DNA from: Betaproteobacteria bacterium
Lineage (GTDB): Bacteria; Pseudomonadota; Gammaproteobacteria; Burkholderiales; Casimicrobiaceae
Length of the DNA: 64,000 nucleotides
NCBI GenBank assembly: GCA_016861105.1
Contig: BOKS01000005.1
Location: 1 to 64,000, forward strand
Direction: 5' to 3'
Shown: one piece after another, positions 29,648 through 37,908 of the stretch
How the letters are laid out: every line of letters starts with the position of its first letter
Position numbering within the stretch: position 1 is the stretch's first letter
Position numbers and translations under genes: made by a program
Notes under the pieces: model-generated
The model's database searches: none
Told to the model about the DNA's origin: nothing
Seen by the model: only the letters and a program-made list of their open reading frames with translations

Positions 29648-30485
29648 CGGGCTCCTCGTGCGGCATCGCGGCATCGGCGAGCACACGTTCGGACTGCATC
29701 GCGATGTCCTTCCAGCTCACGACCGCCAGACGTCCGTCGTGATGCTCGACCAGCGCGGTGAGGCTCTCCACCCAGTCGCCGCAGTTGCAGTAAAGCACCC
29801 GGCCGATCGGTCGGATCTCGGCCTTGTGGATGTGACCGCAGACGACCCCATCGACGCCACGGCGGCGCGCGGCGTCGGCCACCGCGACCTCGAAGTCGGT
29901 GATGTAGCTCACCGCGTTCTTCACGCGGTGCTTGAGGTACTGCGACAGGCTCCAGTACTCGAAGCCGAGGCGCGCGCGGATGGCGTTGAACCAGCGGTTG
30001 AGGTGGAGCGTGGCCATGTACGCCCGGTCGCCGACGAACGCGAGCCAGCGTGCGCGCTGGACGACCGCGTCGAACAGGTCGCCGTGGGTCACGAGGAGCC
30101 GGCGTCCGTCCGCCGTGACGTGGACCTCCTCCTCGCGGATCTCGATGCCGCCGAACGAGACCGGTGCGAAGTGGCGGCCGAACTCGTCGTGGTTGCCCAG
30201 GATGTAGACGACCTCGGTACCTTTGCGCGCCTTGCGCAGCACCTTCTGCACGACGTCGTTGTGGGAGCGCGGCCAGAACCAGCGTCGCCGCAGCTGCCAG
30301 CCGTCGACGATGTCGCCGACGAGGTAGAGACGCTGCGACTCGGTGTGGCGAAGGAAGTCGAGCAGCGCGCGCGCCTGGCATCCTGCGGTGCCGAGGTGGA
30401 CGTCCGAGATCCAGATCGTGCGGAAGCGCAGGCGGCCTTCGTCGGCATCGTGGCCGTCGTCGGTCGCCGGCATTCGGGAACGCAT
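29625..30485 (-). CDS. Calcineurin-type metallophosphoesterase, LpxH-like
   Basis: 286-residue protein with the full metal-binding set: ISDVHLGT (DxH), GDIVDGW (GDxxD), LGNHDEF (GNHD), THGDLFD and CGHIHKAE (GHxH). The overall pattern is close to UDP-2,3-diacylglucosamine diphosphatase-like proteins (COG2908), but true LpxH function is not proven. Starts at 30485 (MRSRMPATDD) or 30473 both precede the domain; an ATG at 30593 is less likely. It heads an overlapping three-gene set with the GT4 enzyme and dgkA. Confidence 0.82.
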   Translation of the reverse strand: MRSRMPATDDGHDADEGRLRFRTIWISDVHLGTAGCQARALLDFLRHTESQRLYLVGDIVDGWQLRRRWFWPRSHNDVVQKVLRKARKGTEVVYILGNHDEFGRHFAPVSFGGIEIREEEVHVTADGRRLLVTHGDLFDAVVQRARWLAFVGDRAYMATLHLNRWFNAIRARLGFEYWSLSQYLKHRVKNAVSYITDFEVAVADAARRRGVDGVVCGHIHKAEIRPIGRVLYCNCGDWVESLTALVEHHDGRLAVVSWKDIAMQSERVLADAAMPHEEPDAHPACN

Positions 30486-30692
30486 GCAGTCGCGGCTGTC
30501 GTGGACCCTCCACGCATCGTGCAGGCGGCCCGTGACAGTGCGGTGAGCGGACGACGGCGGTGCCGTGAATGGGAAGCGACCGCAGGATGACAACGAAGCG
30601 CCGTCGCGACACTTTCACGCGCACGGTGCATCCTCGGCGGACGCATCCCGTCCGTTCCGGCGGGGTGCCGCGCCACCGCTCGGCCTGCTGCG

Positions 30693-31457
30693 ATGAACGC
30701 TTCCGCACGCCCGACGCCACCGATCGTCCTCGTCAATCTCGACACGGCCGACGTTCGCCGTGCGCGCATGGCGGCGCAGCTCGACGCGCAGGGCCTCGCG
30801 TGGAAGCGCGTCGGCTGCGACTTCAGGCGTCTCGAACGCGATGCGATCGCGCGCTGGTTCGCGCAGCGATTTCCATCGTTGCGCCCGACCGCTCGCCGGC
30901 TGTCCGGTGCGGAGCTGGGATGCTGGGCCTCGCACCTGTGCGCCTGGGAGGCGATCCGCGCGTCCGGCCACGCCGCCGGCATCGTGCTCGAGGACGACGT
31001 GCTGCTCGCGCTGGACTTCCGCGACCGCGCCCGGGCGCTGGCCTCGGACCCTGGAGGTTTCGACGTCGTGTATCTCGGTACGTCGTCGCGCAACCTCTCG
31101 GGCCGCCGCGCAGCGCTGTTGCACGGCTTGCGTGTCCATGCCCCGGTGGGCGTGGTCCTCAACACGTGGGCCTACGTCGTGAGCGCCGACTGGATCGGGC
31201 GGCTGCTCGACGCCGGACCGATCGCCATCCACTTGCCGCTGGACCACTACCTTGGCGGCGGCGGACGCCGCGCGCCACCGCGGATCGGCGTCCTCCAGCC
31301 GCCGTGCGTCACCGAGGACGAGGTCACTGGACGAGCCTCGCAGATCGGCCCGGCGACGCGGCGCATCGATCGCCGCCCCTGGTTCGAGGGCACGCGCCGT
31401 CGCCTGCTCCGCAGCCGGGCCGGCGATTGGTACGAACGTCTGTGCCGCTGGATGTGA
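30693..31457 (+). CDS. Glycosyltransferase family 25 (LPS type)
   Basis: 254-residue transferase. IVLVNLDTADVRRARMAAQL at the N-terminus, GAELGCWASHLCAWEAI and the metal-binding VLEDDVLL (EDD) are typical of GT25 lipooligosaccharide galactosyl- or glucosyl-transferases. The C-terminal third is Arg-rich. It is divergent from the phosphoesterase cluster and convergent with arsC. Confidence 0.82.
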   Translation: MNASARPTPPIVLVNLDTADVRRARMAAQLDAQGLAWKRVGCDFRRLERDAIARWFAQRFPSLRPTARRLSGAELGCWASHLCAWEAIRASGHAAGIVLEDDVLLALDFRDRARALASDPGGFDVVYLGTSSRNLSGRRAALLHGLRVHAPVGVVLNTWAYVVSADWIGRLLDAGPIAIHLPLDHYLGGGGRRAPPRIGVLQPPCVTEDEVTGRASQIGPATRRIDRRPWFEGTRRRLLRSRAGDWYERLCRWM

Positions 31458-31475
31458 GTTCGCGCCGGCCGCGCG

Positions 31476-31988
31476 TCAGCCGGTGCTGCGGGGGGACTCG
31501 CCGTGCAGGGCGCGCACCCGGTCCTCCAGCGACAGGCGGTCGAGCGAGGCCACTGGCAGGCTCGCCAGCAGCTGGATGCGGGTGTGCAGCTGGTGCGCGA
31601 CGCGCGAGAACGCCCGCTGCTTCGCCTCGTCGTCGCCGTCGACCGCGGCGGGGTCGGGAAACCCCCAGTGCGCCGTGACCGGCTGGCCCGGCCACACCGG
31701 ACAGACCTCGCCGGCCGCGGCATCGCACACGGTGATGACGATGTCGAGCGGCGGCGCGCCGGGCGCCGCGAACTCGTCCCAGGACTTGCTGCGAAACGCC
31801 GCCGGGTCGGCGCCCATCACGCGGAGCTCGCGCTCCGCGTACGGGTTGATACGCCCCACCGGATGGCTGCCGGCGGAATAGCCGCGGAAGCGCTCGCCGC
31901 CCAGCTTGTTCATCAGCGCCTCGGCGAGGACGCTGCGCGCCGAGTTGCCGGTGCACAGGAACAGGACGGTGGTGGGTCGTGCGCTCAC
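31476..31988 (-). CDS. arsC: Arsenate reductase, low-molecular-weight phosphatase type
   Basis: 170-residue cytoplasmic enzyme reducing arsenate to arsenite. The P-loop CTGNSARS gives nucleophile Cys12 and Arg18. Resolving cysteines are Cys88 and Cys96 in VCDAAAGEVCPVWPG, the pattern of LMWP-type ArsC. The C-terminal tail (from about residue 145) is extra. It lies 21 bases downstream of arsI and is probably co-transcribed with it. Confidence 0.9.
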   Translation of the reverse strand: MSARPTTVLFLCTGNSARSVLAEALMNKLGGERFRGYSAGSHPVGRINPYAERELRVMGADPAAFRSKSWDEFAAPGAPPLDIVITVCDAAAGEVCPVWPGQPVTAHWGFPDPAAVDGDDEAKQRAFSRVAHQLHTRIQLLASLPVASLDRLSLEDRVRALHGESPRSTG

Positions 31989-32009
31989 GGCGTTCTCCGG
32001 GGCTGGGCG

Positions 32010-32504
32010 TCAGGCGCAGCAGGCGGATGCCCGACTGGACGTCGCCGTGTCCGAGGGGCAGCACGCACCTGCCGCGCCGGGCTCGGCGACGCCGCACGCG
32101 CTCGTCGCCGTCGCGTTGCCGGCGCCATCGTAGAGGGGAATCGTGTCGAGCGAATGAAACGCCTCCCAGGCGATGCCCTGCGGGTCCGTCACCCAGTGCT
32201 TGTCGGACTTCGCGTAGCAGCAGTGCGCGCCGGGCTCGTCGACGACGCGGGCCGCGTCCGTCGCGGCGAAACGCTCGCGGACCGCGGCCAGGTCCGCCGC
32301 GGACTCGACCTGCAGCCCGAGGTGGTTGAGGCCCGTGGTACCGCGTCCGCGCGACGAGATCGCGAAGTTCACGCGCGGGTCGTCGAGCATCCACTTCGCG
32401 TAGTCGTGCCTGACGACGGCGGGCTCGGCGCCGAACAGGCCGTTGTAGAAGCGGATGCTCCGCTCGAGGTCGGGGACGGAGAGGTGGACGTGAAAGCGCT
32501 TCAT
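32010..32504 (-). CDS. arsI: Organoarsenical C-As lyase ArsI
   Basis: 164-residue vicinal-oxygen-chelate dioxygenase that cleaves the carbon-arsenic bond of trivalent methyl- and aryl-arsenicals. The vicinal cysteines Cys95-Cys96 in HCCYAKSDKHW bind the substrate arsenic. Probable Fe(II) ligands are His5, His61 and Glu114. The cysteine-rich tail (CGVA, CCPS, CCA) is also seen in ArsI and CadI-named relatives. It is the first gene after a promoter at 32557-32584. Confidence 0.88.
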   Translation of the reverse strand: MKRFHVHLSVPDLERSIRFYNGLFGAEPAVVRHDYAKWMLDDPRVNFAISSRGRGTTGLNHLGLQVESAADLAAVRERFAATDAARVVDEPGAHCCYAKSDKHWVTDPQGIAWEAFHSLDTIPLYDGAGNATATSACGVAEPGAAGACCPSDTATSSRASACCA

Positions 32505-32547
32505 CGGGGGCTCCTGGTGGTGGGGGATCGGTCGTCTCCTTTGGACG

Positions 32548-32568
32548 ACATTTCCAATAATATAGAAT
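32548..32568. promoter_or_regulatory. Operator-like site 1 (arsI side)
   Basis: 21-base AT-rich site beginning ACATTTCCA and ending GAAT. It matches site 2 at 17 of 21 positions and overlaps the -10 of the arsI promoter. It is probably bound by an ArsR-family repressor encoded elsewhere. Confidence 0.55.
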
Positions 32569-32584
32569 CACCGGGAGGTGTCAA
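32557..32584 (-). promoter_or_regulatory. Promoter for arsI-arsC
   Basis: On the minus strand a perfect -35 TTGACA (32579-32584) and TATTAT (32557-32562) are 16 bases apart. The operator-like site overlaps the -10, consistent with repression. Confidence 0.7.
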
Positions 32585-32763
32585 GCCCGTCGACTCCGGC
32601 CTGCTGCCCCGGCCGCCGGGCCACCCCGGGCCATGCAGTGCACCGCGGCGAGGGGCACGGCCGGAGCGCGCGACCGGAGCGGAGGGTTGACCACGGTCAT
32701 CCCGGCGCGATTCCAGGCCCCCGGCTCGTCGCCGTCGGGTGGACCTTTCCGCGCAACCGAGCT

Positions 32764-32784
32764 ACATTTCCAGCATTATCGAAT
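32764..32784. promoter_or_regulatory. Operator-like site 2 (acr3 side)
   Basis: 21 bases beginning ACATTTCCA and ending GAAT, as in site 1. It lies about 200 bases before the proposed acr3 start, in the expected promoter position. No clear -35/-10 pair is visible around it. Confidence 0.5.
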
Positions 32785-32987
32785 ACTACCGCGTACCGGC
32801 TTCGCCGTCGCGCGGTACCCCGACCCATGTTCACGCGCGACGGCGTACTTTGCGCGCCCGCGACCGTCCGCCCGGCCGCCGGGCGCCCAGGAACGCCGAA
32901 GGCTGCACGTTCGACGCCCTTGCCCCGCGTCCGCCCGGGTCGCGTGCTCGCGCCGGCGCGGCGCCGCCATGGGCCACGGAGGGCCGG

Positions 32988-34073
32988 TTGACCGCCAGCG
33001 GCACGCCGGCCCTGGGGCGGTCCGTGCAGCCGGCGCTGGGATGCTTCGAGCGCTACCTCACGGCGTGGGTGGCCGCGTGCATCGTCGTCGGCATCGCGTT
33101 GGGACAGTTCCTGCCGGGCGTCTTCCAGACCATTGGCGCGATGGAGGTGGCGCGGGTCAACCTTCCGGTCGGCCTGCTCATCTGGGTGATGATCGTCCCG
33201 ATGCTGCTGAAGATCGACTTCGGCGCGCTCGGCCAGGTCCGGGGTCACGTGAAAGGGATCGGCGTGACGCTGGCCGTGAACTGGCTGCTCAAGCCGTTCA
33301 CGATGGCGTTCCTCGCGTGGCTGTTCGTCCGCGAGCTGTTCGCGCCGCTGCTGCCGGCCGACCAGGTCGACAGCTACGTCGCCGGCCTCATCCTGCTGGC
33401 CGCGGCGCCGTGCACGGCCATGGTGTTCGTCTGGAGCCGGCTCACCAACGGCGATCCGTATTTCACGCTGTCGCAGGTGGCGCTCAACGACGTGATCATG
33501 ATCTTCGCCTTCGCGCCCGTGGTCGGCTTCCTGCTCGGCATCTCCAGCATCACGGTGCCCTGGGACACGCTGTTCGCGTCGGTGCTGCTCTACATCGTCG
33601 TGCCGGTGATCGTGGCGCAGATCCTGCGCAAGCGGCTGCTCGCGCGCGGCCCGGCCGCGTTCGACGCGGCGCTCGCGCGCGTCCAGCCCTGGTCCGTAGC
33701 CGCGCTGCTGCTGACGCTCGTGCTGCTCTTCGCCTTCCAGGGCAACGCGATCCTCGAGCAGCCGCTCGTCATCGCGCTTCTCGCCGTGCCCATCCTGATC
33801 CAGGTGGTGTTCAACGCGTCGGTGGCCTACCTGCTCAACCGTGCCGTCGGCGAGAAGCACAGCGTCGCCTGCCCGTCGGCGCTGATCGGCGCGTCGAACT
33901 TCTTCGAGCTGGCGGTCGCGGCGGCAATCAGCCTGTTCGGCTTCGAGTCGGGCGCCGCGCTCGCAACCGTCGTGGGCGTGCTGATCGAGGTGCCCGTCAT
34001 GCTGCTCGTGGTGCGCTTCGTCAACGCGAGCAAGGGATGGTACGAGGAAGGCCGTCCGCGCGGGGCGGACTGA
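32988..34073 (+). CDS. acr3: Arsenite efflux transporter Acr3
   Basis: 361-residue membrane carrier with about ten helices exporting arsenite. ACR3 landmarks are LAAAPCTAMVFVWSRLTNG with the essential Cys, FTLSQVALNDVIMIFAFAP, and GASNFFELAVAAAISLFG. A TTG start at 32988 is proposed because GGAGGG lies just upstream and it gives the family's normal length. The frame has an ATG at 32739, but that precedes operator site 2 and adds 83 non-homologous residues. Confidence 0.9.
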   Translation: MTASGTPALGRSVQPALGCFERYLTAWVAACIVVGIALGQFLPGVFQTIGAMEVARVNLPVGLLIWVMIVPMLLKIDFGALGQVRGHVKGIGVTLAVNWLLKPFTMAFLAWLFVRELFAPLLPADQVDSYVAGLILLAAAPCTAMVFVWSRLTNGDPYFTLSQVALNDVIMIFAFAPVVGFLLGISSITVPWDTLFASVLLYIVVPVIVAQILRKRLLARGPAAFDAALARVQPWSVAALLLTLVLLFAFQGNAILEQPLVIALLAVPILIQVVFNASVAYLLNRAVGEKHSVACPSALIGASNFFELAVAAAISLFGFESGAALATVVGVLIEVPVMLLVVRFVNASKGWYEEGRPRGAD

Positions 34074-34260
34074 TGGGGGTCGGCCGTGGTGCGCCCGGGC
34101 CTTCGGATCGTCGCGTGGCGCCCTCGCACCCGGTGGCGGGAACCCGATGCACGACGGGCAAGCGTCGCGCATCCGGGTATCCTTCGGGAAGGCGTCGCGC
34201 CGCGAGCGGCGAGGTGAGCGGGTGTCCGCACCCGTCGGGAGGCCGGCCTTGAACTGCCTG

Positions 34261-34782
34261 ATGACCGCCTGGCAGCAGCACGTAGCCGAGTTGCGCGGGT
34301 GGCTTCGCCACCGGCTGGGCAACCCGGCGGATGCGGAGGACGTCCTGCAGGACCTCTTCGTCAGGGCGTTGCGCCAGAAAGAGCGCTTCTGCACCGTCGG
34401 CAATGCGCGCGCCTGGCTGTTCGAGGTGGCGCGCAACGTCGTCGTCGACCGGTTGCGCGGGCGGCGCGAAACGATCGAACTGCCCGCCGACCTGGCGGGC
34501 CCGGAGGACGAGGCCGCAGCGGTCGAGGGCCTGGTCGCCTGCCTGCCGCGCGTGCTCTCCGAACTGAGCGCCGCGGATCGCGAGGCCATCGTGCTGTGCG
34601 ATCTCCAGGGCGTGCCGCAGCAGGAGTTCGCGCGGCGCACGGGGCTGAGCCTTCCCGGAGCGAAGTCGCGCGTGCAGCGGGCGCGCAAGCGCCTCCGCGC
34701 CCGGCTCTCCGAGGCGTGCCAGGTCCGACTGGACGCCGCAGGCCGGGTGGCCGACTTCGTCCCGCGTCCGCCGCTGGCCTGA
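34261..34782 (+). CDS. sigZ: ECF sigma factor, SigZ type
   Basis: 173-residue sigma factor. Region 2 begins MTAWQQHVAELRGWLRHRLG with DAEDVLQDLFVRAL; region 4 has LSAADREAIVLCDLQGVPQQ and FARRTGLSLPGAKSRVQRAR. The tail CQVRLDAAGRVADFVPR is characteristic of SigZ-like proteins. No anti-sigma gene is adjacent; the next stretch is a decayed cyclase. The start at 34261 is the domain boundary; the frame continues upstream by 38 codons. Confidence 0.88.
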   Translation: MTAWQQHVAELRGWLRHRLGNPADAEDVLQDLFVRALRQKERFCTVGNARAWLFEVARNVVVDRLRGRRETIELPADLAGPEDEAAAVEGLVACLPRVLSELSAADREAIVLCDLQGVPQQEFARRTGLSLPGAKSRVQRARKRLRARLSEACQVRLDAAGRVADFVPRPPLA

Positions 34783-34939
34783 GCGTGCCGCGGACGCCGG
34801 TCGCCATGGCCGTGCGCCGTGGCCGTTCGATGCGCCCAGCCCTGCCGACAGCGCACGCGGGCATTCGCAGCCGGGTCGACGTCCTCGTCGAGCAGGAAGA
34901 CCGATCTGCCGAAGGCGTCGTCGCCCTGGTCGCTGCACC

Positions 34940-35750
34940 TTGACTTCGAGGCCGCCGCCTACCCCGTCGACTTCGCGGCGGCGTTTCCCGCGCCATCGCG
35001 TCCGCCGCTGCCGCTGACGGTGGCCGTCCTGCGCCTTCGGCCCAGTGTCCAGGTGCTCGGGCTCGTCCTGTTCGCCGCGGTGATCGTCGCCGTCGCGCTC
35101 GCCCACGGCCTCGCGGAGCGCCACGCCGATCCTGGTCGCGTACCGCGGACCTCGCGTCCAATGGCACGCACTCGCCGACGAGGAGCGCCGGGCGGCGCTG
35201 ACCCGATTACCTCCCGCGAAGATCGCGCACCTCGTCACCGAAGGCGAGAACGAGGACCTGCGCCAAAGCCGCCGCCAGGCGGCGGCTCCCCGTTCGTAGA
35301 CATGCGGGATTCGACCGCACGTGCCGAAAGGCCGACCCCGTGCGCCTGTCGACGTTCGTCGCGTCGTTTCTCCGGCGGATCATGCGGGCGGCCGCGCAGC
35401 ACCGCGGCGTCGTCGACAGGTTCGCCGTCGACGGAGCGCTGGTCGTCGTCGGCCTTTCCGAGCGGCGCGCCGACGACGCGGCACGCGCGCCGGCATGCGC
35501 GAGAACGCTGCCGAAACGCGTCGACCCGTGGAGCCGCAAGCGGCAGGTCGCCCCGCCGGTGCGCATGGGGACCGGCGTGCATGCCGGCGAAGCGTTCTTC
35601 GACGCGATCGGCGATGAGACGCGCCGGGAACTCGCCGTGCTCGGCGATGCCGTGAATGTCGCTGCGCGCCTCGAGCAGGCGACGAACGTCGACGGCGCGC
35701 CCCTGCTCGCATCGTCGATTGCGGTCGACGCGACAGGGAAGGCCCCGGCC
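34940..35750 (+). pseudogene. Degenerate class III adenylate/guanylate cyclase
   Basis: The pieces lie in changing frames. A membrane-helix segment (VLGLVLFAAVIVAVALAHGL, about 35055-35115) comes first. From about 35130, VAYRGPRVQWHALADEERR through AKIAHLVTEGENEDLR lies in a second frame. From 35293, FVDMRDSTARAE returns to the first. From 35340, VVDRFAVDGALVVVG through GVHAGEAFFDAIGDE and AVLGDAVNVAARLEQ lies in the third. These match the metal-binding Asp, second Asp and transition-state Asn of class III cyclases. At least three frame changes break the gene, unless the assembly has indels. An intact parent would be a membrane-anchored cAMP or cGMP synthase. Confidence 0.7.
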
Positions 35751-36076
35751 GGACCGAGAGCCGGCGCGGATGCCGTCGCTGTTTCGCGATGCCGACGCCG
35801 CCGGTCGACGACCGCGCGCCTGCCGATTCTCGAGTGACGCGGCACTCGACGCCGCATCGCACCGGTGCGGCACGCCCGCCCTGCATCCTTTGGCCGGTTC
35901 GCTCGTCATCGCAGTATGGGCTTCGCGTCACGCCGGCGTCGAAAGGAGCTTGCGCGCATGGCTGCGATCGTTTTGCCGCTCGGACGCCGGACGCGCCGGC
36001 GGCCCGGCAACTTCCCGGCGGCTGCCGCAGCGGCGTGGCCTGACCCCGAGCAGGCGCATGGCCGGGCGGCTGGAAC
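35751..36076. other. 326-base region without a clear gene
   Basis: After the cyclase remnant no protein-like frame was seen on either strand. It is upstream of arsP and should contain its promoter, but no good -35/-10 pair was recognised. It may include further decayed sequence. Confidence 0.5.
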
Positions 36077-37522
36077 ATGGACACCGTCCTGAACCTGATC
36101 AGCGGCGGAGCCGGCAACCTCGCCGCGTACCTCGCGGCGCACGTGCTGCTGTGCCTGATGCCGGCGTTCTTCGTGGCGGGCGGCATGGCCGCGCTGATTC
36201 CCAAAGCCGGCATCACGCGGTGGCTGGGTCGCAACGCGCCTCATCGCGTGTCGTACCCCGCCGCGGCCGCGGCCGGCTCGCTGCTGGCGGTGTGCTCCTG
36301 CACCATCGTGCCGCTGTTCGCGGGCATCTACAGGAAAGGTGCCGGCCTGGGACCGGGCGTCACCTTCCTGTTCTTCGCGCCCGCCGGCAACGTCCTGGCG
36401 CTCGCCTACACCGGCAGCATCCTGGGAGCGGAGTTCGCGCTCGCGCGCTTCGTGCTGTGCCTGCTGTTCGGCATCGGCATCGGCATGCTGATGGCCACGG
36501 TGTTCTGGCGCGACGACACCCGGCACGACGACCTGACCGACGCCATGTTCGCCGAGCGGACGAGCCTCGGCCCGCCCGCCGCCGGCGTGCTCCTCTCGCT
36601 GGTCGCGGTGCTGATCGCCGGAACCGTGAAGGGATCGTTGCTGACGGCCGCGATCGGCGCCGTCACGTTGCCGGTGCCGTGGGCCGAGAGCTGGCAGGCC
36701 ACGCTGTTCCGGTGGGTGCCTTTCGATGCTGCCAAGGGCGAGGAGGGCGTCAGCGTTCAGGGCTCCCTGCTGATCGTGCTGCTGTTGCTGATCGGTCTGG
36801 CCGCATGGAAGGGATTCGAGGACATCGTCGAGTCTGCGAACCGCTGGACGTGGACCGCGCTGTGGCTCGCTGCCACGACGCTCCTCGTCGCCGCCGTGCG
36901 GATGACGCCGGTGCCGGGAGGGCTCGAGGTCGCGCTGACCGGACGGGCGCTGGCCGTCGGCCTCGCGATCGTAGCCGTGCTGCACTACGCGCGCCGCCTC
37001 GGTGACGACGCGTGGCGGGCTTGGCTGTGGGAGACCTGGCGCTTCGTCCGGCAGATCTTCGTGCTCCTGGTGGTGGGGGTGTTCGTCGTGGGAGCGGTGC
37101 GGCAGCTGATCCGCCCGGAGTGGATCGAGAGCCTTGCGGGAACGAACAGCGTGCCGGCCAATGCCGCGGCGGTGCTGTTCGGCGTGTTCATGTACTTCCC
37201 GACGCTGGTCGAGGTCCCCGTGGCGCGCATGTTCCTCGACCTCGGCATGCACCGCGGGCCGCTGCTCGCGTACCTGACGGCCGATCCCGAGCTCAGCCTG
37301 CAAAGCATCCTGATGGTGGCGGCCGTGATCGGCAGGCGCAAGACCCTCGCCTACGTCGGCATGGTCGCGGTGTCCAGCACGGTCGCGGGACTGACGTACG
37401 GCGCCTGGGTGGACGGTGCGAACCCGGCCTGGATCGTCGCCGGGCTGGCGTCCTTCCTCGGTCTGCTGGCGGCAGCGCTCGCCCGGCTCCGAACGCGCCG
37501 CGGCATGCCGGTCGAAGCCTGA
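36077..37522 (+). CDS. arsP: ArsP-type permease (organoarsenical efflux)
   Basis: 481-residue membrane protein of the COG0701/DUF318 family, with about ten to twelve helices. VCSCTIVPLFAGIYRKGAGL and FFAPAGNVLALAYTGS form the first conserved half; FGVFMYFPTLVEVPVARMFL and LLAYLTADPELSLQSIL the second. ArsP proteins export trivalent methyl- and aryl-arsenicals; other family members have unknown substrates. The nearby arsI and arsC and the downstream thioredoxin-like gene favour the arsenical role. Confidence 0.85.
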   Translation: MDTVLNLISGGAGNLAAYLAAHVLLCLMPAFFVAGGMAALIPKAGITRWLGRNAPHRVSYPAAAAAGSLLAVCSCTIVPLFAGIYRKGAGLGPGVTFLFFAPAGNVLALAYTGSILGAEFALARFVLCLLFGIGIGMLMATVFWRDDTRHDDLTDAMFAERTSLGPPAAGVLLSLVAVLIAGTVKGSLLTAAIGAVTLPVPWAESWQATLFRWVPFDAAKGEEGVSVQGSLLIVLLLLIGLAAWKGFEDIVESANRWTWTALWLAATTLLVAAVRMTPVPGGLEVALTGRALAVGLAIVAVLHYARRLGDDAWRAWLWETWRFVRQIFVLLVVGVFVVGAVRQLIRPEWIESLAGTNSVPANAAAVLFGVFMYFPTLVEVPVARMFLDLGMHRGPLLAYLTADPELSLQSILMVAAVIGRRKTLAYVGMVAVSSTVAGLTYGAWVDGANPAWIVAGLASFLGLLAAALARLRTRRGMPVEA

Positions 37523-37548
37523 GTGACGTGTCGACAAGGAGAGCGACG

Positions 37549-37785
37549 ATGAAGACGGTCAAGATCCTCGGCCCCGGTTGCGCCAACTGCAGGAAGCTCG
37601 AGGCGGCGGCGCGCGACGCGGCCGCCAGCGCTGGCATCGAGGCCGCGTTCGTCAAGGTGACCGACGTCAACGAGATCGTGGCGCACGACGTGCTCGCGAC
37701 GCCGGGGCTGGTCATCGACGGGAAGCTGGTGAGCAGCGGCAGGATTCCCACGCAGGCGGAAATCCGCAAGTGGATGGAAGCGTGA
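37549..37785 (+). CDS. Small thioredoxin-like redox protein (CXXC)
   Basis: 78-residue thioredoxin-fold protein (redox-active disulfide protein 2 type). The active motif is GPGCANCRKL with Cys11 and Cys14, and the cis-Pro region is ATPGLVIDGKLVSSG. AAGGAG-like ribosome site AAGGAGAG precedes it. It is paired with COG0701 permeases in many bacteria. The partner is unknown; it may handle arsenic-bound or oxidised thiols of the permease. Confidence 0.85.
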   Translation: MKTVKILGPGCANCRKLEAAARDAAASAGIEAAFVKVTDVNEIVAHDVLATPGLVIDGKLVSSGRIPTQAEIRKWMEA

Positions 37786-37908
37786 GCGCCGACGCGGACG
37801 TTGCCGGGCGCCCGGAAACGCTGGCCCGCAGGGCTGCGATGCGGGCGGCAGCAGGCTTCGCAGGGAAGCTCCCGGCCCCCCGGCGCGGGCATGCCGCGGT
37901 GAGCCGCT

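Larger units (their letters stand above)
32505..32987. other. 483-base divergent regulatory region between arsI and acr3
   Basis: It holds no protein-like frame and no arsR gene. It contains the arsI promoter, two near-identical 21-base operator-like sites (32548-32568 and 32764-32784) and about 200 bases of acr3 leader. Confidence 0.7.

Noticed and set aside
32739-32987. Upstream ATG at 32739 as the acr3 start
   Set aside because: It would place operator site 2 inside the coding region and add 83 Arg/Pro-rich residues not seen in the family.
37786-37908. CCGGGCGCCCGG palindrome between the thioredoxin-like gene and the chaperone gene as a bidirectional terminator
   Set aside because: It has no loop and no T-tract on either strand; chance palindromes are frequent at this GC content.
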